Positions 49,640-57,589 are shown, counted from the first letter of the stretch. The stretch is 64,000 nt of DNA from Intestinimonas massiliensis (ex Afouda et al. 2020) (GCF_900626285.1 NZ_LR131147.1:269444-333443), one strand, 5' to 3'. Translations and numbers: made by a program. The notes: generated by a model not told the origin, from the letters alone.

Positions 49640-50101
49640 ATGCAGACGATCAACCTCAAACAGTATTATCCGTTCTGCACCGAGGACACCTTTGTAGAGG
49701 TGTCGGATGAAATTGTCGAGGCGTTTCTGCTGGACAAGCGGGCCGAGGCCGCCAGGGAGCGGAAGATGTACCGCTACAAGGCCCATTACTCCCTTGACTG
49801 TGACGACGGGATTGAGAAGGCTGCCATCGGTTGGGCGCAGCCTTCGCCGGAGGATTACCTGATGGAAAAGGAGGCGCAGGCCGAATATGCCGAACTGATC
49901 CGGCGGCTCTATGAGGCCATTTCCTCTTTGCCCCCAACGCAGGCCCGGCGCGTCCATGCCCGGTATATGCTGGGGATGAAAGTGAAGGACATTGCCGCGA
50001 TGGAAGGTATTACCCCATCCCAGGCGGGGAAGTCCATCCATGCGGCGCTCCGGCGGCTGCGCCGGTACTTCATACGCCGGAAATGGACAAGCGGCCTATG
50101 A
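49640..50101 (+). CDS. Sigma-70 family-like regulator 3
   Basis: A 153-residue paralogue: TINLKQYYPFCTEDTFVEVS at the start, the SPEDYLMEKEAQAEYAELI helix, and the helix-turn-helix MKVKDIAAMEGITPSQAGKS. It begins 10 bp after regulator 2 and overlaps regulator 4 by 4 bp (ATGA). Confidence 0.8.
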   Translation: MQTINLKQYYPFCTEDTFVEVSDEIVEAFLLDKRAEAARERKMYRYKAHYSLDCDDGIEKAAIGWAQPSPEDYLMEKEAQAEYAELIRRLYEAISSLPPTQARRVHARYMLGMKVKDIAAMEGITPSQAGKSIHAALRRLRRYFIRRKWTSGL

Positions 50102-50637
50102 AAACCATCAACCTGAAAAAATACTACTACCCGATTTGTAAGAAAGACACCTTTGTGGAAGTGCCGGACGAGGTGGCAGACGCCATTGTGGAGGAAAGCC
50201 GCGCAGAGGATGCCAATGACGCCAAACAGCACTATCACTGCTACTCTCTGGACGCATCCCCCGGCATGGAAAACCATTTCCCGGAGCAGGCCGTTTCCCC
50301 GGAGGATATTCTGATGGAGAAGGAAACGGAACGGGAACAGGAGGCCGCCCGCGCCCTGATGATGGAACGGCTCCGGGAGGCCCTTGCCACCCTGACGCCC
50401 CGGCAGGCAAGCTGCCTGCACGCCCGGTTTTGGGAGGGCAAGCAGTTTAAGGAGATTGCCGAGGCCGAAGGCTTTACCACATCGGCGGCCATTGTCACGG
50501 TTCGCAACGCCATCATCAAGTTGCAGAAATATTATATTAAGCGCGGCTGGATGGAGCCGCCAAAGGAGAAAGCGATATGCACAAAGACAGCACCACCCAA
50601 GCGAAACAGAAAAAAGACGAGCGCGAAGAAGTCCTGA
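50098..50637 (+). CDS. Sigma-70 family-like regulator 4
   Basis: A 179-residue paralogue: TINLKKYYYPICKKDTFVEV at the start, SPEDILMEKETEREQEAARA, and helix-turn-helix QFKEIAEAEGFTTSAAIVTV. A basic tail (PPKRNRKKTSAKKS) is added. The ATG at 50,098 overlaps the stop of regulator 3, and its 3' end overlaps DUF3847 by 61 bp. Confidence 0.8.
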   Translation: MKTINLKKYYYPICKKDTFVEVPDEVADAIVEESRAEDANDAKQHYHCYSLDASPGMENHFPEQAVSPEDILMEKETEREQEAARALMMERLREALATLTPRQASCLHARFWEGKQFKEIAEAEGFTTSAAIVTVRNAIIKLQKYYIKRGWMEPPKEKAICTKTAPPKRNRKKTSAKKS

Positions 50638-50873
50638 AGGAGATCCGGCAGCTTGAGAACCGCCAGAAGATTTTGGAGAACAAGCAGCGGGGCGAGGAAC
50701 GCAAGGCCCGCACCCGCCGCCTGATTGAGCGCGGGGCCATTTTGGAGGGTATTTTCCCTCTGGCCCTCGACCTTCCCGGCGTAGAGGTCAAGGCGTTCCT
50801 GATTGCCCTGTCCCATCTTCCGGGGGCGGCAGAACTGGCCGCAAAACTGCCGAAATCCGGGGACAAGCCGTAA
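50577..50873 (+). CDS. DUF3847-like protein
   Basis: A 98-residue protein with a basic coiled coil (EVLKEIRQLENRQKILENKQ) and a C-terminal helix (PGVEVKAFLIALSHLPGA). This matches the DUF3847 family that stands before MobA/MobL genes of Clostridia transposons. GGAGAAAG lies before the ATG. Next to oriT, it may be a relaxosome accessory protein. Confidence 0.75.
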   Translation: MHKDSTTQAKQKKDEREEVLKEIRQLENRQKILENKQRGEERKARTRRLIERGAILEGIFPLALDLPGVEVKAFLIALSHLPGAAELAAKLPKSGDKP

Positions 50874-50879
50874 GTCCCT

Positions 50880-50920
50880 TGTTTACAAGGGCGCACTTAT
50901 ACACCGTTGCCGGTGTCATG
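50880..50920 (-). other. MOBQ-type oriT of unit C
   Basis: On the minus strand TAAGTGCGCCCTTG (around 50,888-50,899) matches the RSF1010/Ti-type MOBQ nic consensus. A hairpin CCCTTG-TTTA-CAAGGG lies on one side (50,877-50,892) and ACACCG-TTGC-CGGTGT on the other (50,901-50,916). It is 170 bp upstream of the MobA/MobL relaxase gene. Confidence 0.8.
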
Positions 50921-51069
50921 CGCCCTGCCGGGGGCTGTTGCGCTCTCCGAGCGCGATGGGGCGCTACACTCCCCAAACCCCTTGTGCGCCCCGCGCAGCC
51001 AGACACCCGCTTCGCGTCTGTCCGGCTCCACGGAGCCTGAATACCCCTTACCGAAAGGAGGTGCCACCC

Positions 51070-52506
51070 ATAGATTTTTGTCATATTCCCGTTAGTATCA
51101 TCAAGCGCAGCGAGGGCCGTTCCGCTGTTGCCGCAGCCGCCTACCGCAGCGGAACAAAGCTGACGAATGAATGGGACGGCCTTACCCACGATTACACCCG
51201 CAAGGGCGGCGTTGTCCATGCGGAGATCATGCTGCCCGCCCACGCCCCGCCGGAATTTGCAGACCGCTCCACCCTTTGGAACAGTGTGGAGCAGATCGAG
51301 AAAGCCAGGGACAGCCAGCTTGCCCGCGAGATCGAGGCGGCTTTGCCCCGCGAACTGTCCAGGGAACAGCAGCTTGCCCTTGTCCGGGCCTATGTGAAGG
51401 ACAACTTTGTGGACAAGGGGATGTGCGCTGATTTTGCCATCCATGACAAGGGAACCGGCAACCCCCATGTCCATATCATGCTGACCGTCCGGCCCTTAAA
51501 AGAAAACGGCGCATGGGGCGCGAAGTGCCGCAAGGCATACGACCTGGACGAAAACGGCCAGCGCATCCCGGACGAGAGAGGCGGCTGGAAGAACCACCGG
51601 GAGGACACCACCGACTGGAACGACAAAGGGAATGTGGAGATTTGGCGAGCAGCATGGGCGGCTTATACCAACCGGGCATTGGAGGCAGCCGGTCAGCCTG
51701 CCCTGGTAGACCACCGCAGCTACAAGCGACAGGGCATTGATAAAATCCCCTCTGTCCACCTGGGGCCAGCGGCCAGCCAGATGGAGAAGCGCGGCATCCG
51801 CACCGACAAGGGGGAAGTCAACCGGCAGATCGCCGCCGACAACAAGCTGCTGAAAGAAATCAAGGCCCGCATTACCCGCCTCTACAACTGGTCGAAGGCC
51901 GAGGCCGAGAAGCCGGAGGGCCAGCAGCCCAGCATGATTGACTTGTGGGAGGCCCAGCAGCAGCTCAAGCGGCCCGACACCCGCACCGGTAAAATCCGGG
52001 CTTTGCAGGAGAGCGCCGCCCTGTTCAATTTCCTGAACGCCAACGGCATCCAATCCATGCAGCAGCTCCATGAAAAAATTGCCGGCATGAACACCCGCTA
52101 CTATGACCTGCGGCGAGAGATCGTCAAAGCCGAGCGCCGGATTGCCACACTCACCGAGCGCGGGGAGATGTGGGCGCAGTACAACGAATACAAGGCCATT
52201 CATAAACAGCTTGCCAGGGTGAAGCCGGAGAAGCGGGAACTGTTCGAGCAGCGCCACAGCCGGGAACTGATCCTCTATGACGCGGCGGCCCGGTATCTGA
52301 AAGAACTGAAAGCCAGCGGCGAGGAAATCACCCCGAAGGAATGGCGGCGTGAGATCGACCTGTTGACCGCCCAGAAACAGGTGGACAGCATCGACATGAA
52401 AGCTATGCGGGAGGAGCTAAAAGCTGTGGAACGGCTCCGCAAGGCCGCCGACCAACTGGCCCGGCAGGAACGGGACAAGCCCCGCGACCGGGGGCCGGAG
52501 CGGTAA
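51070..52506 (+). CDS. MobA/MobL (MOBQ) relaxase of unit C
   Basis: A 478-residue relaxase. The N-terminus contains IKRSEGRSAVAAAAYRSGTK (motif with the catalytic Tyr), and the metal-binding motif is HDKGTGNPHVHIMLTVRP. A long coiled coil follows. The family start aligns to an ATA codon at 51,070 (DFCHIPVSII), seven bases after AAAGGAGGTG; no ATG, GTG or TTG is available before the catalytic region. This unusual start is preferred over a longer frame that would run back through oriT. It would mobilize unit C using another element's channel. Confidence 0.88.
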   Translation: MDFCHIPVSIIKRSEGRSAVAAAAYRSGTKLTNEWDGLTHDYTRKGGVVHAEIMLPAHAPPEFADRSTLWNSVEQIEKARDSQLAREIEAALPRELSREQQLALVRAYVKDNFVDKGMCADFAIHDKGTGNPHVHIMLTVRPLKENGAWGAKCRKAYDLDENGQRIPDERGGWKNHREDTTDWNDKGNVEIWRAAWAAYTNRALEAAGQPALVDHRSYKRQGIDKIPSVHLGPAASQMEKRGIRTDKGEVNRQIAADNKLLKEIKARITRLYNWSKAEAEKPEGQQPSMIDLWEAQQQLKRPDTRTGKIRALQESAALFNFLNANGIQSMQQLHEKIAGMNTRYYDLRREIVKAERRIATLTERGEMWAQYNEYKAIHKQLARVKPEKRELFEQRHSRELILYDAAARYLKELKASGEEITPKEWRREIDLLTAQKQVDSIDMKAMREELKAVERLRKAADQLARQERDKPRDRGPER

Positions 52507-52571
52507 AGGGTACGGCGCTTTGCCGACCCCTTTCAGGTGCGTCGCGTTTCACGACACCCTTTTGCACACAG

Positions 52572-52604
52572 AAAAACCGCCGTACAGGTTTCCCCATACG
52601 GCGG
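52572..52604 (-). terminator. Terminator of the toxin-antitoxin operon
   Basis: CCGCCGTA and TACGGCGG pair (52,577-52,584 with 52,597-52,604); on the minus strand five U residues follow. Confidence 0.85.
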
Positions 52605-52612
52605 CAGATGGT

Positions 52613-52903
52613 TTATTTGCCGAACAAGTCGCTGTGCGACCCGGTGCGGGCAAGCGTCAGCACCAGCACATCATCCTCGATACGGTAAATGAGCAGCCAG
52701 TCCGGGAGAATGTGACATTCCCGATGGCCCACCCAATCGCCGGACAAATCGTGATCGCGGTTTTTATCCGGCAGCGGTTCGCCCATCGACAGCAGCGCCA
52801 CGACCTGTTCCAGCAATTCGATTTTCAGGCCGCGCTTGATTGCCCGCTTGTAGTCCTTTTTGAAAGCGGTCGTGTACTTGACGGTGTACTTTGTTTTCCT
52901 CAT
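52613..52903 (-). CDS. YafQ/RelE-type toxin
   Basis: A 96-residue RelE-superfamily toxin (TTAFKKDYKRAIKRGLKIEL; GDWVGHRECHILPDWLLIYR; LVLTLARTGSHSDLF). The HRECHI-PDWLLIY and GSHSDLF motifs are those of YafQ ribosome-dependent mRNA nucleases, and the catalytic His residues are kept. It overlaps the antitoxin gene by 4 bp. It should stabilise the transposon after excision. Confidence 0.9.
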   Translation of the reverse strand: MRKTKYTVKYTTAFKKDYKRAIKRGLKIELLEQVVALLSMGEPLPDKNRDHDLSGDWVGHRECHILPDWLLIYRIEDDVLVLTLARTGSHSDLFGK

Positions 52904-53178
52904 TTTTTCAGGTCGGCAAACAACTCGTCAAGGTCATTGTATCCCTTTACAGACGGGTCTTTTGCAATCCTTTCCGCTTCCAGCATGGCAGCAATCGTTT
53001 CCTTGTTGGGCTGTTCCAGCTTCACCTCAAAGGGAATGCCGCCCTCACGAAGCGACTGGCGCACGAAGATGTTGAACGCCGTGGATAAATTCATGCCGAG
53101 TTCCGCAAACAGGGCGTCGGCCTGTGCCTTCAAATCCGCGTCCATGCGGATGCTGATGTTTGTGGTATTTCCAGCCAT
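52900..53178 (-). CDS. DinJ/RelB-type antitoxin
   Basis: A 92-residue protein with a ribbon-helix-helix start (NISIRMDADLKAQADALFAE then STAFNIFVRQSLREGG) and a C-terminal toxin-binding helix (NDLDELFADLKK). AAAGGGGTTG lies before the ATG. It neutralises the YafQ-type toxin and should bind the repeats at its promoter. Confidence 0.9.
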   Translation of the reverse strand: MAGNTTNISIRMDADLKAQADALFAELGMNLSTAFNIFVRQSLREGGIPFEVKLEQPNKETIAAMLEAERIAKDPSVKGYNDLDELFADLKK

Positions 53179-53207
53179 ATCATCAACCCCTTTCTGCTGG
53201 TACTTTT

Positions 53208-53249
53208 AGTATATGCCATTTGCACGAAGAAAACAATACTTTGCACGAA
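53208..53249 (-). promoter_or_regulatory. Promoter and operator repeats of the toxin-antitoxin operon
   Basis: On the minus strand TTGTTT (53,236-53,231), 17 bases, TATACT (53,213-53,208). TTTGCACGAA occurs twice (53,219-53,228 and 53,240-53,249), 21 bp or two DNA turns apart, flanking the -35 box. Confidence 0.75.
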
Positions 53250-53284
53250 TATTTAACAGTAAATTCATTGAAGGAGGTCACTGT

Positions 53285-53461
53285 ATGAAGCAAATTATTT
53301 TGCCCGTCACTATCCACCTGAATATCCGCCTGCCCCTTGCCCTCTTGCAGCCGGAATCGGCAGACGCGCCCACCGGCCCGGAGCCGGAGGCCCGTGCCTG
53401 CCAGGGCTGCGGCAACTGCGGCGGGTGTGGGAAGTGCCAGCATGAAAAAAAGCAAGCCTGA
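53285..53461 (+). CDS. Small Cys-rich protein
   Basis: A 58-residue protein whose C-terminus is a dense Cys/Gly motif (CQGCGNCGGCGKCQH: five Cys in 15 residues). It probably binds zinc or an iron-sulfur cluster. The N-terminal part is a hydrophobic beta-like segment (QIILPVTIHLNIRLPLALLQ). GGAGG precedes the ATG. It overlaps the next Cys-rich gene by 20 bp. Confidence 0.6.
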   Translation: MKQIILPVTIHLNIRLPLALLQPESADAPTGPEPEARACQGCGNCGGCGKCQHEKKQA

Positions 53462-53840
53462 ACCCGTCCCCGTCATGGACTACCGCCAGTACCGCAGAGC
53501 GCGGCGGCTGGTACATGAGTGCTGCAACTATGACGGCGGCCACTGTATCGCGCTGGATGATGGGGAGGAATGTGTCTGCGTCCAGTCCATTTCCTACTCC
53601 CTGTTGTGCCGGTGGTTCCGGGCGGCGGTGCTGCCGCTGGACAGAGAACTGGAAACGGCCCTGTTCCACCGCCTGGACGCCAAACGGTGCGCCGTCTGCG
53701 GGGCGCTGTTCACCCCCGGCTCCAACCGGGCCAAATACTGCCCGGAATGTGCCGGACGCATGAAGCGTATCAAGGCCGCCCAGCGCAAGCGCAAACAAAG
53801 GGCGAAATGTCACGCTTTAGGGGCTGAAAACCCCTTGTAA
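53442..53840 (+). CDS. Cys-rich zinc-ribbon protein of transposons
   Basis: A 132-residue protein. It has a HECCNYDGGHCIALDDGEECVC motif in the middle and a C-terminal zinc ribbon CAVCGALFTPGSNRAKYCPEC, then a basic tail (KRIKAAQRKRKQRAK). It is known in my recollection as a conserved hypothetical of Tn4451-like elements. Nucleic-acid binding is likely; function is unknown. Confidence 0.65.
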   Translation: MKKSKPEPVPVMDYRQYRRARRLVHECCNYDGGHCIALDDGEECVCVQSISYSLLCRWFRAAVLPLDRELETALFHRLDAKRCAVCGALFTPGSNRAKYCPECAGRMKRIKAAQRKRKQRAKCHALGAENPL

Positions 53841-53954
53841 ATCAAGGCTTTTTTCGAGGGTGTCGCTGGGGGCCTGATAGATTTATCCTCTGGCCCCCAA
53901 AACGGCCCTCTAAAGGCATACAGACCCCTGAAATAAACCCCAAGGAGGAAGCCT

Positions 53955-54707
53955 ATGTCAGACAATCGAAAATATTACTACCTCAAGCTGAAAGAAAACT
54001 TCTACAACAGCGAAACGATGGTCATTTTGGAGAGTATGCAGGATGGCCTGCTGTACTCCAATCTGCTGCTGAAAATGTACCTCATGTCACTCAAAAGCGG
54101 CGGTATCCTCATGCTCAATGACCATCTGCCCCACACGCCCCAGACCATCGCCACCTTTACCCGCCATCAGGTGGGGACGGTGGAACGGGCCTTGAAGGTG
54201 TTCCTTGAATTTGGCCTTGTGGAGATTTTGACCGATGGGGCCTACTACATGGCCGACATCCAACTGCTGATCGGCCAATCCTCTACCGAGGGGGAACGGA
54301 AAAAGAAAGAGCGTATGCGATTGAAGCGTCAAAAACTGCTCCCATCCGGCGGGGCGGACATTTGTCCACCATATAGCCAGGGGGACATTTGTCCACCAGA
54401 GATTAGAGATAAGAGATTAGATATTAGAGATAAGAGTATAGAGAATAGAGAGAGTGAGAGCGCCCGCGCCTATGGCCGTTACCAGAATGTTTTCCTGACG
54501 GACGAGGAACTGGCAGACTTGCAGGCCAGTTTTCCCACTGTATGGGGCCAGTACATCGAAAAGCTGTCCGAATACATGGCCTCTACCGGTAAGCGGTATC
54601 AGAGCCATGCCGCCACCATCCGGCGCTGGGCCGGTGAGGACGCGAAAAAGGCGGCCCCGCCCACCCGCAACCGTGATTACAGCGTAAAGGAGGATGAAAC
54701 CGTATGA
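53955..54707 (+). CDS. Phage replisome organizer-like replication protein
   Basis: A 250-residue protein. The N-terminal winged helix (YYYLKLKENFYNSETMVILE; NLLLKMYLMSLKSGG) is the replisome-organizer/RepA type. The middle is a disordered basic linker with Arg/Glu repeats, and the C-terminal domain (FLTDEELADLQASFPTVWGQ) is DnaD-like. It is coupled by 4 bp to the DnaC-like gene. Together they could load a helicase on the excised circle. Confidence 0.8.
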   Translation: MSDNRKYYYLKLKENFYNSETMVILESMQDGLLYSNLLLKMYLMSLKSGGILMLNDHLPHTPQTIATFTRHQVGTVERALKVFLEFGLVEILTDGAYYMADIQLLIGQSSTEGERKKKERMRLKRQKLLPSGGADICPPYSQGDICPPEIRDKRLDIRDKSIENRESESARAYGRYQNVFLTDEELADLQASFPTVWGQYIEKLSEYMASTGKRYQSHAATIRRWAGEDAKKAAPPTRNRDYSVKEDETV

Positions 54708-55567
54708 TGGAGATTACCGCAGAAATCCGGGCGCTGATCGACAAGGCAGCCGCCGGTATGGAACTGGCCGGGGACGAGTACATAGACCCGGCAGACGGCC
54801 TCATTCACTGTAAAAAGTGCGGCGGCCAGAGGCAGACCGTTGTGCCATGCTTTGGGAAACCCGGCTACTTCATGCCCCGCTGTATCTGCCAGTGTCAGCG
54901 GGAGGCCGAGGAACAGCGCAAGGCCGCCGAGGAACGGCAGCGCCGCATGGAGCGCATCAAGCGCCGGAAGGCCCAGGGCCTGCAAGACCGCTATCTGTAC
55001 GACTACACCTTTGCCAACGACAACGGCCAAAATCCTCTGATGGACAAGGCCCGCGCCTACGTGGAGAACTGGAAGGAGGCATACAGGAACAACACCGGCC
55101 TGCTTCTGTTTGGGGATGTGGGAACTGGCAAGTCCTTTTTCGCCGGTTGTATCGCCAACGCCCTGCTTGACCGGGATGTGCCGGTGCTGATGACGAACTT
55201 TCCCACCATCCTGAACCGTCTGACGGGAATGTTTTCCGAGGACAGGGCCGACTTTATCGCCAGCTTTGACGAGTACGACCTGCTTATCATTGACGATTTG
55301 GGTGTGGAGCGCAGTACCGAGTATGCGATGGAGCAGATGTTTTTCGTCATTGACAGCCGCTACCGCAGCCGCAGGCCCATGATCATCACCACCAACCTGA
55401 AGCTGGCCGAACTCAAAAACTCGCCTGACCTGGCCCACGCTCGTATCTATGACCGTATTCTGGAACGGTGCGCCCCGATCCTCTTTGCCGGGAAAAACTT
55501 CCGGGAGGAAAACGCCGGGGCCACCAAGCAGGCGGCGAAAGACATTGTAAACCGTAAGCATGAGTAA
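54704..55567 (+). CDS. DnaC/IstB-like AAA+ helicase loader
   Basis: A 287-residue ATPase. It has an N-terminal zinc-binding segment (CKKCGGQRQTVVPCFGKP, CICQCQ), then Walker A LFGDVGTGKSFFAG, Walker B DLLIIDDLGVER and sensor MIITTNLKLAEL. The pairing with a replisome-organizer gene matches phage and ICE replication modules. Confidence 0.9.
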   Translation: MMEITAEIRALIDKAAAGMELAGDEYIDPADGLIHCKKCGGQRQTVVPCFGKPGYFMPRCICQCQREAEEQRKAAEERQRRMERIKRRKAQGLQDRYLYDYTFANDNGQNPLMDKARAYVENWKEAYRNNTGLLLFGDVGTGKSFFAGCIANALLDRDVPVLMTNFPTILNRLTGMFSEDRADFIASFDEYDLLIIDDLGVERSTEYAMEQMFFVIDSRYRSRRPMIITTNLKLAELKNSPDLAHARIYDRILERCAPILFAGKNFREENAGATKQAAKDIVNRKHE

Positions 55568-55610
55568 TTTTGTGCCGGACGGCACAGCCCCGCCCGGAGA
55601 AAGGAGCGCC

Positions 55611-55802
55611 ATGAGCGAAGAAACCCGTACCATGCAGACCGCAGACACCACCACTACCAGAGCGCCGGAGGACGCCCCCGCGCTGGTAAAGAAAATCGGC
55701 AAGACCACCTACAAGGTGCGCGTCCATTTCAGCCAGACCAGCACTGAAACCATGAGCGACAAAATCAAGCGTATGCTCAAAAACGAGATACAGCAGATGT
55801 GA
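55611..55802 (+). CDS. tnpW: Transposon-encoded TnpW-like protein
   Basis: About 63 residues ending in the TnpW pattern VKKIGKTTYKVRVHFSQTST, then SDKIKRMLKNEI. Tn4451-type elements carry this gene; its role is unknown. The ATG at 55,611 with GAAAGGAGCGCC is preferred over one at 55,560 that overlaps the DnaC-like gene but has a weak ribosome site. Confidence 0.75.
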   Translation: MSEETRTMQTADTTTTRAPEDAPALVKKIGKTTYKVRVHFSQTSTETMSDKIKRMLKNEIQQM

Positions 55803-55880
55803 CCGGCTGATAAAGCCAGCCGCCTTGTGTTAAACTGATGATGGTACACGCCAAAACTTTTAGCCAAGGAGGACATGAAA

Positions 55881-56246
55881 ATGCTGTACGAAGAAACGGA
55901 AAAGAAAGAGATTGAGAGGGTTTACGCGGTGTTTGCCGACTACATCCGGGAAAGCCCCTATCTGGAATGGCTCTGGTCTGATAAGCTGGGCTATCTGCTG
56001 CTGAAAATCAGCACAAAAAAGCGGTATGTCGAGGAAGAAATACTCGTTGACACCGCCGACCAGCTTGCCGAAGTGCTGTTTTCCGAGGTGTCGATGGATG
56101 TGTTGCAGATGACCGGCAACGATCACACTGAACAGACCGCCGACCCTCTGGAACTGGCCGAGATAAAGCGGCGCTGGAACCCCTTCCTTGAACGGCTGCC
56201 GGAATACCAGACCGTTTGCGAAAAAATCCTTGCCGGGGAAAAGTAA
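55881..56246 (+). CDS. Conserved transposon protein of unknown function
   Basis: A 121-residue acidic helical protein (EIERVYAVFADYIRESPYLE; DQLAEVLFSEVSMDVLQMTG). The second ATG (55,881) has better spacing to AAGGAGG than 55,875. It is the last gene of unit C, 99 bp from the right att core. No family recognised. Confidence 0.65.
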   Translation: MLYEETEKKEIERVYAVFADYIRESPYLEWLWSDKLGYLLLKISTKKRYVEEEILVDTADQLAEVLFSEVSMDVLQMTGNDHTEQTADPLELAEIKRRWNPFLERLPEYQTVCEKILAGEK

Positions 56247-56328
56247 CCCCACCCGCCTGAGTGTCAGGAGCATGAAAGTGCTTCTGGCACTTTTTTGTGG
56301 CTTTTTTGTGAATTTGATTAAAAAGTCC

Positions 56329-56345
56329 TTGACAACTCGTTTCGG
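56329..56345 (+). promoter_or_regulatory. Outward -35 box and right att core of unit C
   Basis: TTGACA at 56,329-56,334 points out of the right end; the GG core is at 56,344-56,345. In the circle the next bases are the left end (from 40,625), which puts TATGCT (40,631-40,636) exactly 17 bp downstream. In the integrated state there is no -10 box behind it. Confidence 0.75.
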
Positions 56346-57166
56346 GCAAGACAGCCAAGAGTATTTTGGTCTCCGCCGCGGTTCGTCTGGCCCCCTTTAA
56401 CCTACCCCAGATCCGGGCCATCACGGATCACGACGATATGGACCTCTATACCCTGGGAGAAAAGAAATGCGCTCTCTACGCCGTGATCCCGGACAATGAC
56501 AGCACCTTCAACTTCTTGGTGTCCCTGCTCTATTCCCAGGCGTTTCAGACACTTTATTACAGCGCGGACCAGATCCATCATGGGGCGCTGCCCCGGCACG
56601 TCCACTTTGTATTGGATGAGTTCGCGGCCATGCCGCTGCCAGGGTACACTCGTGAATTGGCCACCATGCGTTCCCGCAACATTTCCTCCAGCACCATCAT
56701 TCAGAACATGGCCCAGATCAAGGAACTGTACAAGGACTCCTGGGAGACCATCCCCGGCAACTCGGACACTATCCTCTATCTGGGCGGCAACGAGCAGAGC
56801 ACCCATAAGTATATCTCTGAGGCCCTGGGCAAGGCCACCATTGATACAAAGACCCATGGGCAGACCAAGGGCAAATCGGGCTCCTACTCCACCAATTTCC
56901 AGATGAGTGGACGGGAGCTGCTTACCCCTGATGAGGTCCGTGCGTTGGATAATCGCTATTGCATCTTGTTTATCCGGGGAGCAAAACCCGTCATGGACCT
57001 AAAGTATGAACTGACCGAGCACCCCGCTATCCGCTACACCGTGGACGGAGGCGGAGCGCCGTATATTCACCATGGACACAACACCACACCGGCCATTCCA
57101 GGCACACCGTTCTTCCAGGTTATTTCTGCCGATGAAACCAACAAAGAAAAGGAGACTGCAGCATGA
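56346..57166 (+). pseudogene. virD4: VirD4-like coupling protein, C-terminal part
   Basis: The remaining about 273 residues of the coupling protein, in frame from GKTAKSILVSAAVRLAPF. Walker B is HFVLDEFAAMPLPGYTRELA; the sequence continues SSSTIIQNMAQIKELY and GNSDTILYLGGNEQSTHKYI, the usual VirD4 C-terminal core. An ATG at 56,366 could start a truncated product but lacks a Walker A. The stop overlaps the Maff2 gene by 4 bp. Downstream transfer genes may still be read from promoters inside unit C or from the junction. Confidence 0.85.
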
Positions 57167-57489
57167 AACATGATCTGACCACCCGTAAGTATGAGCGCCG
57201 CGCACGGAAACTGTACGCCCTGTTTTCCTGCCTCGTTCTGGCGCTGACCGTTATGGTTGTCCCGGCCTTTGCCGCAGATGATCCGCTGACGGTCGTCAAC
57301 AACCTTTCCGAGTTCATCTTCTCACTGATTCGAGCCATCGGCCTGATCCTGCTGGGCTTCGGCGTCCTCCAACTGGGCCTGTCCCTCAAGAGCCATGACC
57401 CCTCCCAGCGGGCCAATGGCATGCTCACCATCGCCGGTGGTATCGTGATCACCTTTACCAAGGAGATCCTCACCCTCATCACCGGCTGA
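57163..57489 (+). CDS. Maff2-family small membrane protein
   Basis: A 108-residue protein with a signal-like first helix (LYALFSCLVLALTVMVVPAFA), a helix SEFIFSLIRAIGLILLGFGV and a last helix (GGIVITFTKEILTLI). It matches the Maff2 family of conjugative elements, thought to be VirB2-like pilin or channel components. It overlaps virD4. Confidence 0.8.
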   Translation: MKHDLTTRKYERRARKLYALFSCLVLALTVMVVPAFAADDPLTVVNNLSEFIFSLIRAIGLILLGFGVLQLGLSLKSHDPSQRANGMLTIAGGIVITFTKEILTLITG

Positions 57490-57589
57490 TGAGGAAGAAA
57501 CGCAAGAACACCCACGGCCCTGGAATGGGCTGTGGGTGAGAAAGGAGTGGCTGCAACATGAGATACAGCCTGTATGGGAGGTGAAGTGA

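Larger units (their letters stand above)
40625..56345 (+). mobile_element. Unit C: Tn4451-like mobilizable transposon inserted in virD4
   Basis: A 15.7-kb unit. It has a large serine recombinase and TnpV at the left end and TnpW at the right end. In between are a two-component system with an ABC exporter, four sigma-like genes, DUF3847, a MobA/MobL relaxase with a MOBQ nic site, a DinJ/YafQ toxin-antitoxin pair, small Cys-rich proteins and phage-type replication genes. The ends were placed by restoring the split virD4 frame around a GG core. Confidence 0.88.

Noticed and set aside
52520..53209. 229-codon plus-strand frame
   Set aside because: It lies opposite the toxin-antitoxin genes, whose families, promoter and terminator are clear.
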